Source: Halorubrum halodurans (lineage in GTDB: Archaea; Halobacteriota; Halobacteria; Halobacteriales; Haloferacaceae). Taken from it: 49,282 nt of DNA. Positions within the stretch are counted from its first letter, which is position 1; each line of letters begins with the position of its first letter. The notes under the pieces are model-generated. The model had not been told where the DNA came from and did not search any database. It worked only from the letters and a program-made list of their open reading frames with translations. Position numbers and translations under genes: made by a program. The stretch covers positions 1 to 49,282 of the forward strand of contig NZ_NHPJ01000121.1 in NCBI RefSeq assembly GCF_002252985.1, read 5' to 3'. Shown here piece after piece: positions 18,520 through 26,664 of this stretch.

Positions 18520-18608
18520 GTTTGTCAGACGGTCTCAGGCGTCCGTTCGCGTCGTCTCCGGAACACGAAACGTCGAGGAGGGCGTCGGATCCCGGTCGCG
18601 TCGACCCG

Positions 18609-19283
18609 TCAGATCCCGGTCGGGTCGGGCGCTTCCGTTTCCTCGGCCGCGTCGGTCGTCTCCCGCACGTCTTCCGCATCGTCCGCCTCGCCCGCGTCGT
18701 CCGCGAGCTCGTCGGTGTCGTCGAGGTCCTCGAGCGCCGACAGCGCCGCGGCCTTGTACGTCTCGGGGTCGAGGTCGTACTCGTCGCGGGCCATCCGCGC
18801 GTACTCGTTGCCCTCGTGGTCGAAGGCGGCCACGCGCTCGATCGTCCGCTCGGCCGTCTCGGCGACCCAGCGGTCGCGGACGGTCGCGTCGACCTCCGTG
18901 ATCGACTCGGGGCGGACCGAGACGCGGACCGTCCCGTCGTCGGTCTCGTACGTCCGCGGCTTGCCGACGACCGCGACGTACGCGGGCGGCTCCAGGTCCC
19001 GGAGCTTCGAGGCGGCCTCGGGCTGGTACTGGCCGGCGTAGACGAAGAACGTCCCCGTCGGGTCGACGACCCGGCCCCGCCAGTACTCCGAGTCCTCGCC
19101 GACGTCCTCCTTCTCGGTGAGGGTGCCGACGAAGAAGACGCGGTTCGCGGACTCGCCCGTCGGCAACAGCAGGTAGACGGGGGCGCGCTCGTCGTCGGAC
19201 TCCTTGAACGTGTAGCCGGCGTCGTTGAACTCGCTCGCGAACACGCGCCGGGCGACCTCTCGGGTGGGGGTTGACTGGCTCAT
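18609..19283 (-). CDS. rpap3: RPA-associated protein (Rpap3, COG3390-type)
   Basis: The 224-residue protein has an OB-fold-like core (YLLLPTGESANRVFFVGTLT, then WRGRVVDPTGTFFVYAGQY). Such proteins pair with Rpa3 in Haloferax, where the two form a single-stranded DNA-binding complex. The C-terminal 50 residues are acidic and low in complexity. The ATG lies 1 nt after the rpa3 stop, so the two genes are co-translated. Confidence 0.88.
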   Translation of the reverse strand: MSQSTPTREVARRVFASEFNDAGYTFKESDDERAPVYLLLPTGESANRVFFVGTLTEKEDVGEDSEYWRGRVVDPTGTFFVYAGQYQPEAASKLRDLEPPAYVAVVGKPRTYETDDGTVRVSVRPESITEVDATVRDRWVAETAERTIERVAAFDHEGNEYARMARDEYDLDPETYKAAALSALEDLDDTDELADDAGEADDAEDVRETTDAAEETEAPDPTGI

Positions 19284-19284
19284 T

Positions 19285-20211
19285 TCAGATCGACCTCGCT
19301 TCGATCAGCGCGCTCTCGACGTCGACCGCGCCGGGCTCCTCCATCTCGTCGACCAGGACGTACCGCCCGAACGTCGGTCCGGTCACGCGGTAGTAGCGCC
19401 CGAGCACGTCCTCGGCCATCTCCTCGGCGACGACGGTCGTGTCGAGCGCGTCCATCGCCATGTCCTTGGCCGCCTCGAGGCCCATCCCGGTGAGCTCCTC
19501 CGTGGCCTCCCGGTCGAAGATGACCTCGGTGACGGTCTCGCCGTCGTCGAGGACGCCCTTGATGCGGAGGTCGAACTCGCCGTCGACCTGGCCGTGTTCG
19601 GAGCACCGGCCGTTCTGGAGGACGCGGGTACAGTCCTCCTCGGGACAGCGCTTTATCAGCCCGGATCCGGACTGGATGTCGACGAGGGCGCCCTCGACGG
19701 TCTCGGCGTTGTCGCCGACCTCGATCTCCTCGTCGATCTCCGTGATCCCCGTCGTGCGGTTGAGCTTCACCGAGTAGCTCCCCTCGTACTCGTCGGTGAC
19801 GACGTTCGAGAGCTCGTAGGAGGTCCCTTCCTCCAACTCGGGGAGGTCGGAGGTCTCGAAGGCCACGAACTTGATCGTGCCCGACTCGTCGCCGACGAGC
19901 CCGACCTGCGAGATGGAGTCGCTTCTGGGCTCCCACAGGTCGACGAGCTTCACCCGCAGGTCGACCCACTGCTCGTCCTCGTCGATGTCGTTCACCCGGA
20001 CCCGCTCGGTGCCACCCCGGCCGAGCTCGTCCCGCTCCATCCCGGCGTCGTCGAGGTAGCTGTTGGTGACGCTCCGGCGCGCCTCGTCGAGCGGCACGCG
20101 GTACTCGTTGACGAGGTTCTCCAGCCGCTCTTCGACCTCGTCGGGGCCCACATCGAGGTGGTCCGAGAACTGTTCCGCTATCGCTTCCGCTTCCTGTCGC
20201 AGTTCGCTCAT
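19285..20211 (-). CDS. rpa3: Replication factor A (single-stranded DNA-binding), Rpa3
   Basis: The 308-residue protein has an N-terminal helical region (1-65) and OB-fold segments (about 70-165). A zinc-finger-like stretch CPEEDC...GRCSEH lies near residues 190-210, followed by a further OB-like segment. This matches haloarchaeal Rpa3, which protects single-stranded DNA in replication and repair. The partner gene rpap3 follows at 1 nt. A TATA-like CTTTAATAC about 64 nt upstream predicts a leader of about 35 nt, unlike most genes here. Confidence 0.9.
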   Translation of the reverse strand: MSELRQEAEAIAEQFSDHLDVGPDEVEERLENLVNEYRVPLDEARRSVTNSYLDDAGMERDELGRGGTERVRVNDIDEDEQWVDLRVKLVDLWEPRSDSISQVGLVGDESGTIKFVAFETSDLPELEEGTSYELSNVVTDEYEGSYSVKLNRTTGITEIDEEIEVGDNAETVEGALVDIQSGSGLIKRCPEEDCTRVLQNGRCSEHGQVDGEFDLRIKGVLDDGETVTEVIFDREATEELTGMGLEAAKDMAMDALDTTVVAEEMAEDVLGRYYRVTGPTFGRYVLVDEMEEPGAVDVESALIEARSI

Positions 20212-20511
20212 GGGTATCTCGCCTCCGGTCGTGTTTCAATGGGAGGCGTACGACGGTTGGGTCCTCATGGTATTAAAGCACGTGTGACCGGAGCGAAAGT
20301 GGTCGGGCGAGCGACGCCGACCGTCCGCGATCGGGGCACGGGCGGCCGGCCTCGCCCGATCGTCTGACTAGCGTCTGACGTGCGTCAGCCACGCGCGGGC
20401 TCCGTTTCGAGTGGAACGCTCACACGGATCGCGCTCGTGGACGCGCGGGTCGGCGCCACGCCGAGGCCCGTCGGCAACGGACCTATACTTCGGGCGGTCG
20501 AAACCGGCGGC
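20212..20511. other. 300-bp divergent promoter region between rpa3 and the DUF7091-like gene
   Basis: It holds a minus-strand TATA-like GCTTTAATAC (20270-20279) for rpa3, a plus-strand CCTATACTT (20482-20490) for the small gene, and a 6+2+6 palindrome CTGACGTGCGTCAG at 20375-20388. No gene is seen. Confidence 0.5.
20482..20490 (+). promoter_or_regulatory. TATA element of the small Cys/His protein gene
   Basis: CCTATACTT is centred 26 nt before the ATG at 20512. Confidence 0.5.
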
Positions 20512-20814
20512 ATGGACGACCGGCTCGAACGGGTGATCCGCCAGCAGCTCCGGAAGGCCGGGCGGCAGTTCGAGGAAGCCAAGCGGGCGTACGCGGAGGG
20601 CAGATCGGATCCCGACGGCGGGAACGCCGGCACGGAGCGGTACGACCTGCCAACCGACGCCGACGATCGCGCGCGGATCGTTTGTCGACGGTACGCCGAA
20701 CGACGGACCACCGCCGTCGACGCCGAGGGGAGACCGGCGTGTTTCGAGTCCGGACACGCCGACTGCGAGGGGTGTGCCGAGGACGTGCGGGACGGCTACG
20801 TCGAGACGTGGTGA
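20512..20814 (+). CDS. Small haloarchaeal Cys/His protein (DUF7091-like)
   Basis: The 100-residue protein starts MDDRLERVIRQQLRKAG. The frame is open further left, but the TATA element fixes the start at 20512. The first half is helical and basic. The second half contains CFESGHADCEGC, a possible zinc-binding knuckle. I believe this is the DUF7091-type haloarchaeal family, with no known function. Confidence 0.7.
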   Translation: MDDRLERVIRQQLRKAGRQFEEAKRAYAEGRSDPDGGNAGTERYDLPTDADDRARIVCRRYAERRTTAVDAEGRPACFESGHADCEGCAEDVRDGYVETW

Positions 20815-20970
20815 GAGCGCGCCGGGACGTGGCGACGGCGAGGCGGCGGGGTGACGGCCAGTTCGGCGACGGCGAGGCGGCGGGGTGACGTCGGGACGTG
20901 CGGGTCGAGTCGGCGCCGCGGCAGCCGGCGGCCGGAAAGGGTATGAGGACGCCGCGCGACACCCGCGTCC

Positions 20971-22152
20971 ATGCAGCGGAAGCCGGCGGCCGTCGTGCTG
21001 CTCCTCGTCGTCGGGGGGCTCGTCCTCTCGGGAGCGCTCGGCGGGACCGCGGACGACCCGGCGGCCGAGGGGGTCTCCGCCGAGTCGCTGATCGCGGTCG
21101 AGGGCGAGCACGACCTGTGGCCGTACACGAGTCGGCGCCGATCGGTGAGCGGGCGCACGCTCGCGATGAACGTCGTGTTCCGGGACGACGCCGGAACGGT
21201 CCGGGCGGCGCTCACCGGCGACGGAGGGTCGGCGTGGGAGGTGACCGACGACGCCGAACGCGAGGCGGACGGGGACCTCGTCGCCGACGCCGTCGGTCGG
21301 GAGTGGCGGGACGCGGACGGCTCCACGCGGTACTCCTACTTCGAGGGCGCGGACGGCGGGGAGTGGACGACCGTCGCCTTCGAGGTCCACGACGGCGCGT
21401 ATCTCGGCTCGCGCGACCACGTCCGCGCCTACGAGTCGCCGGACGCCGCGTACACGGCGGTACAAGTCCACGAGGAGTACTACGACTGGTTCCGCCTCCG
21501 TCACACCGTCTCGAGCATCGACGACCCGGCCGTCCGGCTCGAGGACGACTTCATCGACGCGCCGGTCAGCGCGGAGGTGCGCCGGGAGTACCGGGGGATC
21601 GACGGCGGGCGGAGCGACGGCTGGCTCTCCGTGATCGAGATCGCGGTCCTGCTCCCGCTCGCCGGGACGCTCGTCCGGCGGCGGACGCGCGAGGCGCTCG
21701 CGGAGGCGGCGAGACGGCTACGCCGGGAGGCGGGCCGACACGCGCGGGTGGCGGTCCTCGGGGGCGTGCTCGCGGGGGCGTTCCTCGCGGTGCGGACGAC
21801 CGGGGTGGCGATCGAACTCGCGTATCCGGGCGTCCCGCCGAAGGCGATCGCCGCGCCGCTGTACCTCGTCATCGCCGCCGGGCTTCCGGCGCTCGTCGCC
21901 CTCGGGGCGAGACGTTCCGACCCGGCCGCCGCCTTCCTCGGCGTCACGGCGGGGCTCGGCGCCGGGTTCGTCCTCGACTTCGCCGCGCTCGGCGTGGCCG
22001 TCCCCCCCGGACTGATCGTCCACCGCGCCGCGGTCCTCGTCGCGCTCGGACTGCTGGCGGCGGGGCGCGCGGCCGGGGACCGGCCGGTCCTCGTCTCCGG
22101 CGTGGTCGCGTGGCTCGTCGCGTTGTTCCTCCCGCTCGCGGACGTGATCTGA
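20971..22152 (+). CDS. Polytopic membrane protein with extracellular domain, function unknown
   Basis: The 393-residue protein has an N-terminal membrane helix or signal (residues 6-24). An acidic, Trp/Tyr-rich soluble domain follows at about 30-210 (HDLWPYTSR, GAYLGSRDHVRAY, YYDWFRLRHTVSSID). About six membrane helices run from 212 to the C-terminus. The soluble part vaguely recalls LssY C-terminal domains (a LAMNVVF stretch, then an aromatic beta region), which occur with PAP2 enzymes; this is weak and inferred. No catalytic motif is obvious. It precedes the solute-binding lipoprotein and PAP2 genes on the same strand, 164 bp away. Confidence 0.8.
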   Translation: MQRKPAAVVLLLVVGGLVLSGALGGTADDPAAEGVSAESLIAVEGEHDLWPYTSRRRSVSGRTLAMNVVFRDDAGTVRAALTGDGGSAWEVTDDAEREADGDLVADAVGREWRDADGSTRYSYFEGADGGEWTTVAFEVHDGAYLGSRDHVRAYESPDAAYTAVQVHEEYYDWFRLRHTVSSIDDPAVRLEDDFIDAPVSAEVRREYRGIDGGRSDGWLSVIEIAVLLPLAGTLVRRRTREALAEAARRLRREAGRHARVAVLGGVLAGAFLAVRTTGVAIELAYPGVPPKAIAAPLYLVIAAGLPALVALGARRSDPAAAFLGVTAGLGAGFVLDFAALGVAVPPGLIVHRAAVLVALGLLAAGRAAGDRPVLVSGVVAWLVALFLPLADVI

Positions 22153-22282
22153 ACTCGCGGTGACGGGGGCGCGCCCCCGGCGGCGAGGCGGGAGCCCGTG
22201 ACGATCGGGCGTGATTCCGGACGGCGAAGGGACCCGCCGCCGTCGACCGATACGCGGGGCCGAGGCCGGACACACCACAGAA

Positions 22283-22290
22283 CTGATATA
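22283..22290 (+). promoter_or_regulatory. TATA element of the lipoprotein-PAP2 gene pair
   Basis: CTGATATA is centred about 30 nt before the ATG at 22317. No second promoter is seen before the PAP2 gene. Confidence 0.45.
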
Positions 22291-22316
22291 GTTTCGGGGA
22301 TGACTCCGGCTGGAGA

Positions 22317-24152
22317 ATGGCCCCGCGGATCAGTCGACGCGACGCGCTCGCCGGCATCGGCCTCGCGGTCGGGAGCGCTGGCTGTGCCGGGCGGGCGCGG
22401 AACCTCGCCGGACGGGACGGCTCCTCACAGCTCGTCCTGGAGATCCGGACGACGCCCGCCGACGAGGACCCGCACGGGATCCGGATCGCACGGGCGCTCG
22501 CGGAGAACCTGACGGCCGTCGGCGTCGACGCACGGGTCGAGACGATGAACGTGGCCGACCTCCATCGGACGGTGCTCCTCAACCACGACTTCGACGTCTA
22601 CGTCGGCCAGTACACGGAGGTGCTCCCGTTCGACCCGGACGAGCTCTACGGCCTCATCCACTCGCGGTTCGCCGCCGAGCCGGGCTGGCAGAACCCGTTC
22701 GGGTTCACCGACCTCGAGACCGACGAGCACCTGGAGGCACAACGGGCGAGCGGGAGGGCGGACCGGCGTGCCGTCGTCGCGGACCTCCTCACCGACGTCT
22801 GCGAGAAACAGCCGTTCACGGTCGTCGCGTTCCCCGACGCGCTCGCGGCGGCGCGGACGGACCGGTTCGTCGGCTGGGAGCGGGGACCGCCAGTCTCCGC
22901 GACCGGACTGCTCGGCATGGAGCACGTCGACGGGGGACGCGCGGACGGGGAGCCGGTCGCCCTGCGTCTCGTGACGACGGACGGCCGCATCTCCGAGAAC
23001 TGGAACCCGATCGCGGCGGAGTACCGGCGATACGGGACGTTCATGTCGATCCTGTACGACCGGCTCGCGGTCGTCGACGACGGGACCGCGATCCCGTGGC
23101 TCGCCCGCGGCTGGGAGTGGCACGACCCGGAGACGCTCGCGGTCGAGTTGCGGTCGTCGACGTGGCACGACGGCGAGCCGGTGACCGCGTCGGACGTGGC
23201 GTTCACGTACGCGTTCCTCCGCGACACCTCGATGGGGAACGCCGAGACGCCGGTGCCCGCCCCGCAGTTCCGCGGACGGGGCTCGATCGTGGAGTCGGCC
23301 ACCGCCGTCGACGACTCGACCGTCAGGCTGCGGATCGGGGACGTCGGCGCCGACGTGGCAACGCGGGCCTTGCGGGTCCCGGTGCTTCCGGAACACGTCT
23401 GGAGCGACCGCGCCGAGATGGCGACCGTCGGGGGGTTCGAGTTCGACGTCGAGACCACGGAGGCGCTCGTCACCCCCAACGAGGAGCCCGTCGGAAGCGG
23501 CCCCGTGCGCTTCGTCGAGGCGACGCCCGGCGAGCGGGTCGTCTTCGAGCGGACCCCCGGCCACTTCCTCGCTCGCGCCGGGTCGCCCGCGGCGGACGAC
23601 GGGTCGAACGGATCGCCGGCCGGGGACGACGGCCGGGAGGGGATCCCGGACGCGTACTTGGGAACGCCGTCGTTCGACCGGCTCGAGGTGTCGGTCGTCG
23701 GCTCCGACGTGGAGGCGGTCCAGTGGGTCGCCGACGGCCACGCGGACGGGACGGTCTCGAACCTCGGTCCGGATTCCGTTCCGCGTATCGGTCGGGAGGA
23801 GGACGTCCGCCTCGTGAGCACGCGCTCGGCCGCGTTCTACTACGTCGGCTACAACGCGCGACGTGCGCCGCTCTCGAACCCGCGGTTCCGGGGGATCGTC
23901 GCCTCGCTCGTGGACAAGGCGGCGGTCGTCGACGACGCCTTCGCCGGCCACGCCCGGCCGGCGAGCACGCCCCTCTCCACGTCGCCGGAGTGGGTTCCGG
24001 AGGCGCTCCGGTGGGACGCCGACGACGGGGATCCGATACACCCGTTCCGCGGGGAGGACGGAACGCTCGACGTGGCGGCGACGCGCGACGCGCTCCGGGA
24101 GATCGGCTATCGGTTCGACGAGTCCGACAGGCTGCTCGCGCGGGATCAATGA
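22317..24152 (+). CDS. Family 5 (peptide/nickel-type) solute-binding lipoprotein, apparently circularly permuted
   Basis: The 611-residue protein has a Tat signal (ISRRDALAGIG) and lipobox with Cys23, so it should sit on the outer face of the membrane. Residues about 38-195 read like the C-terminal lobe of SBP_bac_5 proteins (ALAENLTAVGVDARVETM, DFDVYVGQY). From about 213 the protein restarts with the family's N-terminal pattern (ENWNPI, AIPWLARGWEW, STWHDGEPVTASDVAFTYAF). It then ends at the point where the family normally continues into that lobe (LSNPRFRGIVASLVDK, DALREIGYRFDE). No permease or ATPase genes are nearby, so transport is not demonstrated. A low-complexity insert lies near 423-443. 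Confidence 0.82.
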   Translation: MAPRISRRDALAGIGLAVGSAGCAGRARNLAGRDGSSQLVLEIRTTPADEDPHGIRIARALAENLTAVGVDARVETMNVADLHRTVLLNHDFDVYVGQYTEVLPFDPDELYGLIHSRFAAEPGWQNPFGFTDLETDEHLEAQRASGRADRRAVVADLLTDVCEKQPFTVVAFPDALAAARTDRFVGWERGPPVSATGLLGMEHVDGGRADGEPVALRLVTTDGRISENWNPIAAEYRRYGTFMSILYDRLAVVDDGTAIPWLARGWEWHDPETLAVELRSSTWHDGEPVTASDVAFTYAFLRDTSMGNAETPVPAPQFRGRGSIVESATAVDDSTVRLRIGDVGADVATRALRVPVLPEHVWSDRAEMATVGGFEFDVETTEALVTPNEEPVGSGPVRFVEATPGERVVFERTPGHFLARAGSPAADDGSNGSPAGDDGREGIPDAYLGTPSFDRLEVSVVGSDVEAVQWVADGHADGTVSNLGPDSVPRIGREEDVRLVSTRSAAFYYVGYNARRAPLSNPRFRGIVASLVDKAAVVDDAFAGHARPASTPLSTSPEWVPEALRWDADDGDPIHPFRGEDGTLDVAATRDALREIGYRFDESDRLLARDQ

Positions 24153-25000
24153 GCCCGCTCCTCTCGATCGTCACGAGCGTTCTGCTCTGGGTGGCCGCGA
24201 TGTGTCTCGTCGCGGGCGTGGCGATCGTGGGGCCGCGGGGGCTCTACGGTGTCGGCGAGCACCTCGGTCCGTACCTCCGCGAGTCGCGTCGGGAGGTCGC
24301 CGCCCTGTTCGCCGTGCTCCTCGTGAGCGGGATCGGTCGGCCCGCGCTCCAGTCGGTCTCGGAGGTGTTCGGCCTGCGGCTGACCGGCGCCATCCTCGCG
24401 CTCGAGGGCGGGTTCGTCGCGTGGCTCCAGGGGACCTTCCACAGCCCGGAGCTGACGCTGTACTTCTCGTCCGTCTACGTGTACGGGTACGCCTTCCTGC
24501 TCGTGTTCCCGTTCATCGCGTACGCGGCCCTCCCGGAGTCGACGACGCTGAAGCGGCTGATCGTGGCGTACACGCTCAACTACGCGCTCGGCCTCGTGCT
24601 CTACACCGTCGTGTTGGCGTACGGCCCGCGAAACGTGATGCCCGACGCCGTCACCTCGCTTCTGTACACGTTCAACCCGAACTTCCAGACGCTCACCGGG
24701 GAGGTGAACGTCGAGACGAACGTGTTCCCCTCGCTTCACACCTCCCTGTCGGTGACGGTCGCGGCGTTCGCCGCGCTCACCCGCGGGGAGTACCCCGCGT
24801 GGACGGCGCTCGCCTGGTGGATCGCCGGCTCCGTGGTCGTCTCGACGATGTACCTCGGGATCCACTGGCTCACGGACGTGGTCTTCGGGACCGCGCTCGC
24901 GCTCGGCTGCGTGTACGCCGCCTGCCGGTACGTGGATCCGGACGGAAGGGGATCGGAGGCGACGGGGGGAGACCCCGACGACGCGAAGGCTCGGGGTTGA
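24149..25000 (+). CDS. PAP2 superfamily (AUR1/inositol-phosphoceramide-synthase-like) membrane enzyme
   Basis: The ATG at 24149 overlaps the lipoprotein stop by 4 nt (ATGA), so the two are translationally coupled. The 283-residue protein has about six membrane helices. The PAP2 active-site motifs are FPSLHTS (Phe193 to Ser199, His197) and GIHWLTDVVFG (His239, Asp243). The Gly of the classic PSGH is Leu, and SR of the third motif is ST, as in AUR1-like rather than phosphatidate-phosphatase-like members. Family chemistry is phosphate-ester cleavage or head-group transfer on lipids at the outer membrane face; the substrate is unknown. Confidence 0.85.
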   Translation: MSPLLSIVTSVLLWVAAMCLVAGVAIVGPRGLYGVGEHLGPYLRESRREVAALFAVLLVSGIGRPALQSVSEVFGLRLTGAILALEGGFVAWLQGTFHSPELTLYFSSVYVYGYAFLLVFPFIAYAALPESTTLKRLIVAYTLNYALGLVLYTVVLAYGPRNVMPDAVTSLLYTFNPNFQTLTGEVNVETNVFPSLHTSLSVTVAAFAALTRGEYPAWTALAWWIAGSVVVSTMYLGIHWLTDVVFGTALALGCVYAACRYVDPDGRGSEATGGDPDDAKARG

Positions 25001-25015
25001 CGCGCCCGGACGGCG

Positions 25016-25657
25016 CTACGCGCCCTCGACGAGCCGTCGGAGGTGCTCGGGCGGCACCGCGCCGCGGGCGGCGTGGCCGTCGTACGCGAACGTCGGGACG
25101 CCGGTGACGCCGCGCCGCTTCGCCGCCTCGAACAGCTCCGTGACCTCCCCGCGAAGCGTGTCGTCCGCGAGGGCGGAGCGAGCCTCGTCGGGGTCCACGC
25201 CGGCCGTCTCGGCGAGCGAGACGAGGCGGTCGCGGTCGCCGATGTCCTCGCCGTCCCTCCAGAGCGCGGCGAAGACGCCCTCGTCGAACGCGAGCCACGT
25301 CTCGTAGGGGTGGTGTCGTTTCAGGTGGTAGGAGACGACCTGCGCGTCGAGCGAGTCCACGTCGGTCGCGATCTCGAGGTCCATCTCGACGTCGTACTCC
25401 GCCTGGAGCCGGCGGACGTTCTCTTTCGCCTGTTCGTAGTAGTCCTCGTCCTTCCCGTCGTCGGCGTCCGTGTCGATGCTCCCGTCGGGTCGACGCTTCC
25501 CGCTGCGGAGGTCGAAGGGGTGCCAGTCGATCCGCAGCGGCGGGGCGTCCCCGTCCCGCGTCTCGCGGTACCGCTCGAGTGACTGGCGGCCCAGGTAGCA
25601 GAACGGGCAGACGTAGTCGGAGAAGACCGTGACGGCGACTGGGTCGGTGTCGGTCAT
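25016..25657 (-). CDS. DsbA family oxidoreductase (FrnE-like)
   Basis: The 213-residue protein is a thioredoxin fold with a helical insertion: VTVFSDYVCPFCYLGRQ holds the CPFC active site near residue 17. The cis-Pro loop is GVTGVPTFAYDG. It lacks a signal peptide, so it works in the cytoplasm, like FrnE-type polyketide or thiol oxidoreductases. The start at 25657 is chosen because GGCTTTCC lies about 27 nt upstream. It is convergent with the PAP2 gene (15-bp gap) and divergent from thiD. Confidence 0.88.
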   Translation of the reverse strand: MTDTDPVAVTVFSDYVCPFCYLGRQSLERYRETRDGDAPPLRIDWHPFDLRSGKRRPDGSIDTDADDGKDEDYYEQAKENVRRLQAEYDVEMDLEIATDVDSLDAQVVSYHLKRHHPYETWLAFDEGVFAALWRDGEDIGDRDRLVSLAETAGVDPDEARSALADDTLRGEVTELFEAAKRRGVTGVPTFAYDGHAARGAVPPEHLRRLVEGA

Positions 25658-25742
25658 GTCCGCCGTCCGGCCTCGACGCGGAAAGCCCGTTCGGCGGCGG
25701 CGATCGCCAGCCACTAGTACAACCAATGAATACCACCGGAGT

Positions 25743-26573
25743 ATGAGCCGGTCCTACGATCCGGTCTCGCCGCCCGTCGCGGCGACGATCGCCGGCAGCG
25801 ACAGCGGCGGCGGAGCGGGGATACAGGCGGATCTGAAGACGATGACGACCCACGGCGTCTTCGGCACGTCGGTCGTGACGGCGACGACCGCCCAGAACAC
25901 CCGCGGAGTCCACGACGTGGTCCCGCTGTCGGCCGAGCACGTGACCGCCCAGTACGACGCGGTCGTCGACGATCTCGCCCCCGCCGCGGTCAAGACCGGG
26001 ATGTTGGCGACGCGGGAGATCGTCGAGGCGGTGACGCGGAAGGTACGGACGTTCGACGGCCCCGTGGTCGTCGACCCCGTCATGGTGGCCGCGACCGGCG
26101 ACCGGCTGCTGTCGGCGGGGGCCGAGGCGGCTTACGACGAGCTGATCGCGGCCGCGACGCTCGTCACGCCGAACGCCGACGAGGCGGCGATCCTCGTCGA
26201 CGGTCCGGTCGAGACGCCCGTCGACGCCGAGCGTGCGGGTCGAGAACTCGTCGAGCGCGGCGCCGACGCGGCGCTCGTGAAGGGCGGCCACCTCGACGCC
26301 GACGCGGGGACGGTGACCGACACGCTCGTGATGGCGGGCGAGGGCGACGACCCGCGCGTGCGCCGGATCGAGAACTCGCGGATCGACGCCGACGCGACCC
26401 ACGGCTCCGGCTGTACCCTCTCGAGCGCGATCGCCGCGCGGCTGGCCCGCGGCGAGTCGCTCGAGGGGGCCGCCGTCGCCGCGGTCGACGACATGGGCGA
26501 GGCGATCCGTCGCGGCTACGACGTGGGCGGCGGGCCGGGCGCGGTGAACCCGACCGCGACGGACGCGCGGTGA
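25743..26573 (+). CDS. thiD: Hydroxymethylpyrimidine/phosphomethylpyrimidine kinase
   Basis: The 276-residue ribokinase-fold protein opens with the ThiD signature [19 protein letters not shown]. It contains [15 protein letters not shown] and the catalytic anion-hole stretch [15 protein letters not shown]. It phosphorylates HMP and HMP-phosphate in thiamine synthesis. Some archaeal ThiD proteins carry a ThiN domain, but this one ends after the kinase. The ATG at 25743 has ACTAGTACAA centred about 27 nt upstream. The longer frame back to 25629 overlaps the dsbA-like gene and is rejected. Confidence 0.93.
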   Translation: MSRSYDPVSPPVAATIAGSDSGGGAGIQADLKTMTTHGVFGTSVVTATTAQNTRGVHDVVPLSAEHVTAQYDAVVDDLAPAAVKTGMLATREIVEAVTRKVRTFDGPVVVDPVMVAATGDRLLSAGAEAAYDELIAAATLVTPNADEAAILVDGPVETPVDAERAGRELVERGADAALVKGGHLDADAGTVTDTLVMAGEGDDPRVRRIENSRIDADATHGSGCTLSSAIAARLARGESLEGAAVAAVDDMGEAIRRGYDVGGGPGAVNPTATDAR

Positions 26574-26633
26574 ATGGCTCCGCCCGCGATCGACGCGGGT
26601 TGATCGCCCGACCGGGTCGCGAGCGACCCGCAG

Positions 26634-26641
26634 GGTTTTAG
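26634..26641 (+). promoter_or_regulatory. TATA element of mutS
   Basis: GGTTTTAG is centred about 27 nt before the ATG at 26665, indicating a leaderless transcript. Confidence 0.5.
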
Positions 26642-26664
26642 CCGCCGACGGCGGGAGTACGGGT

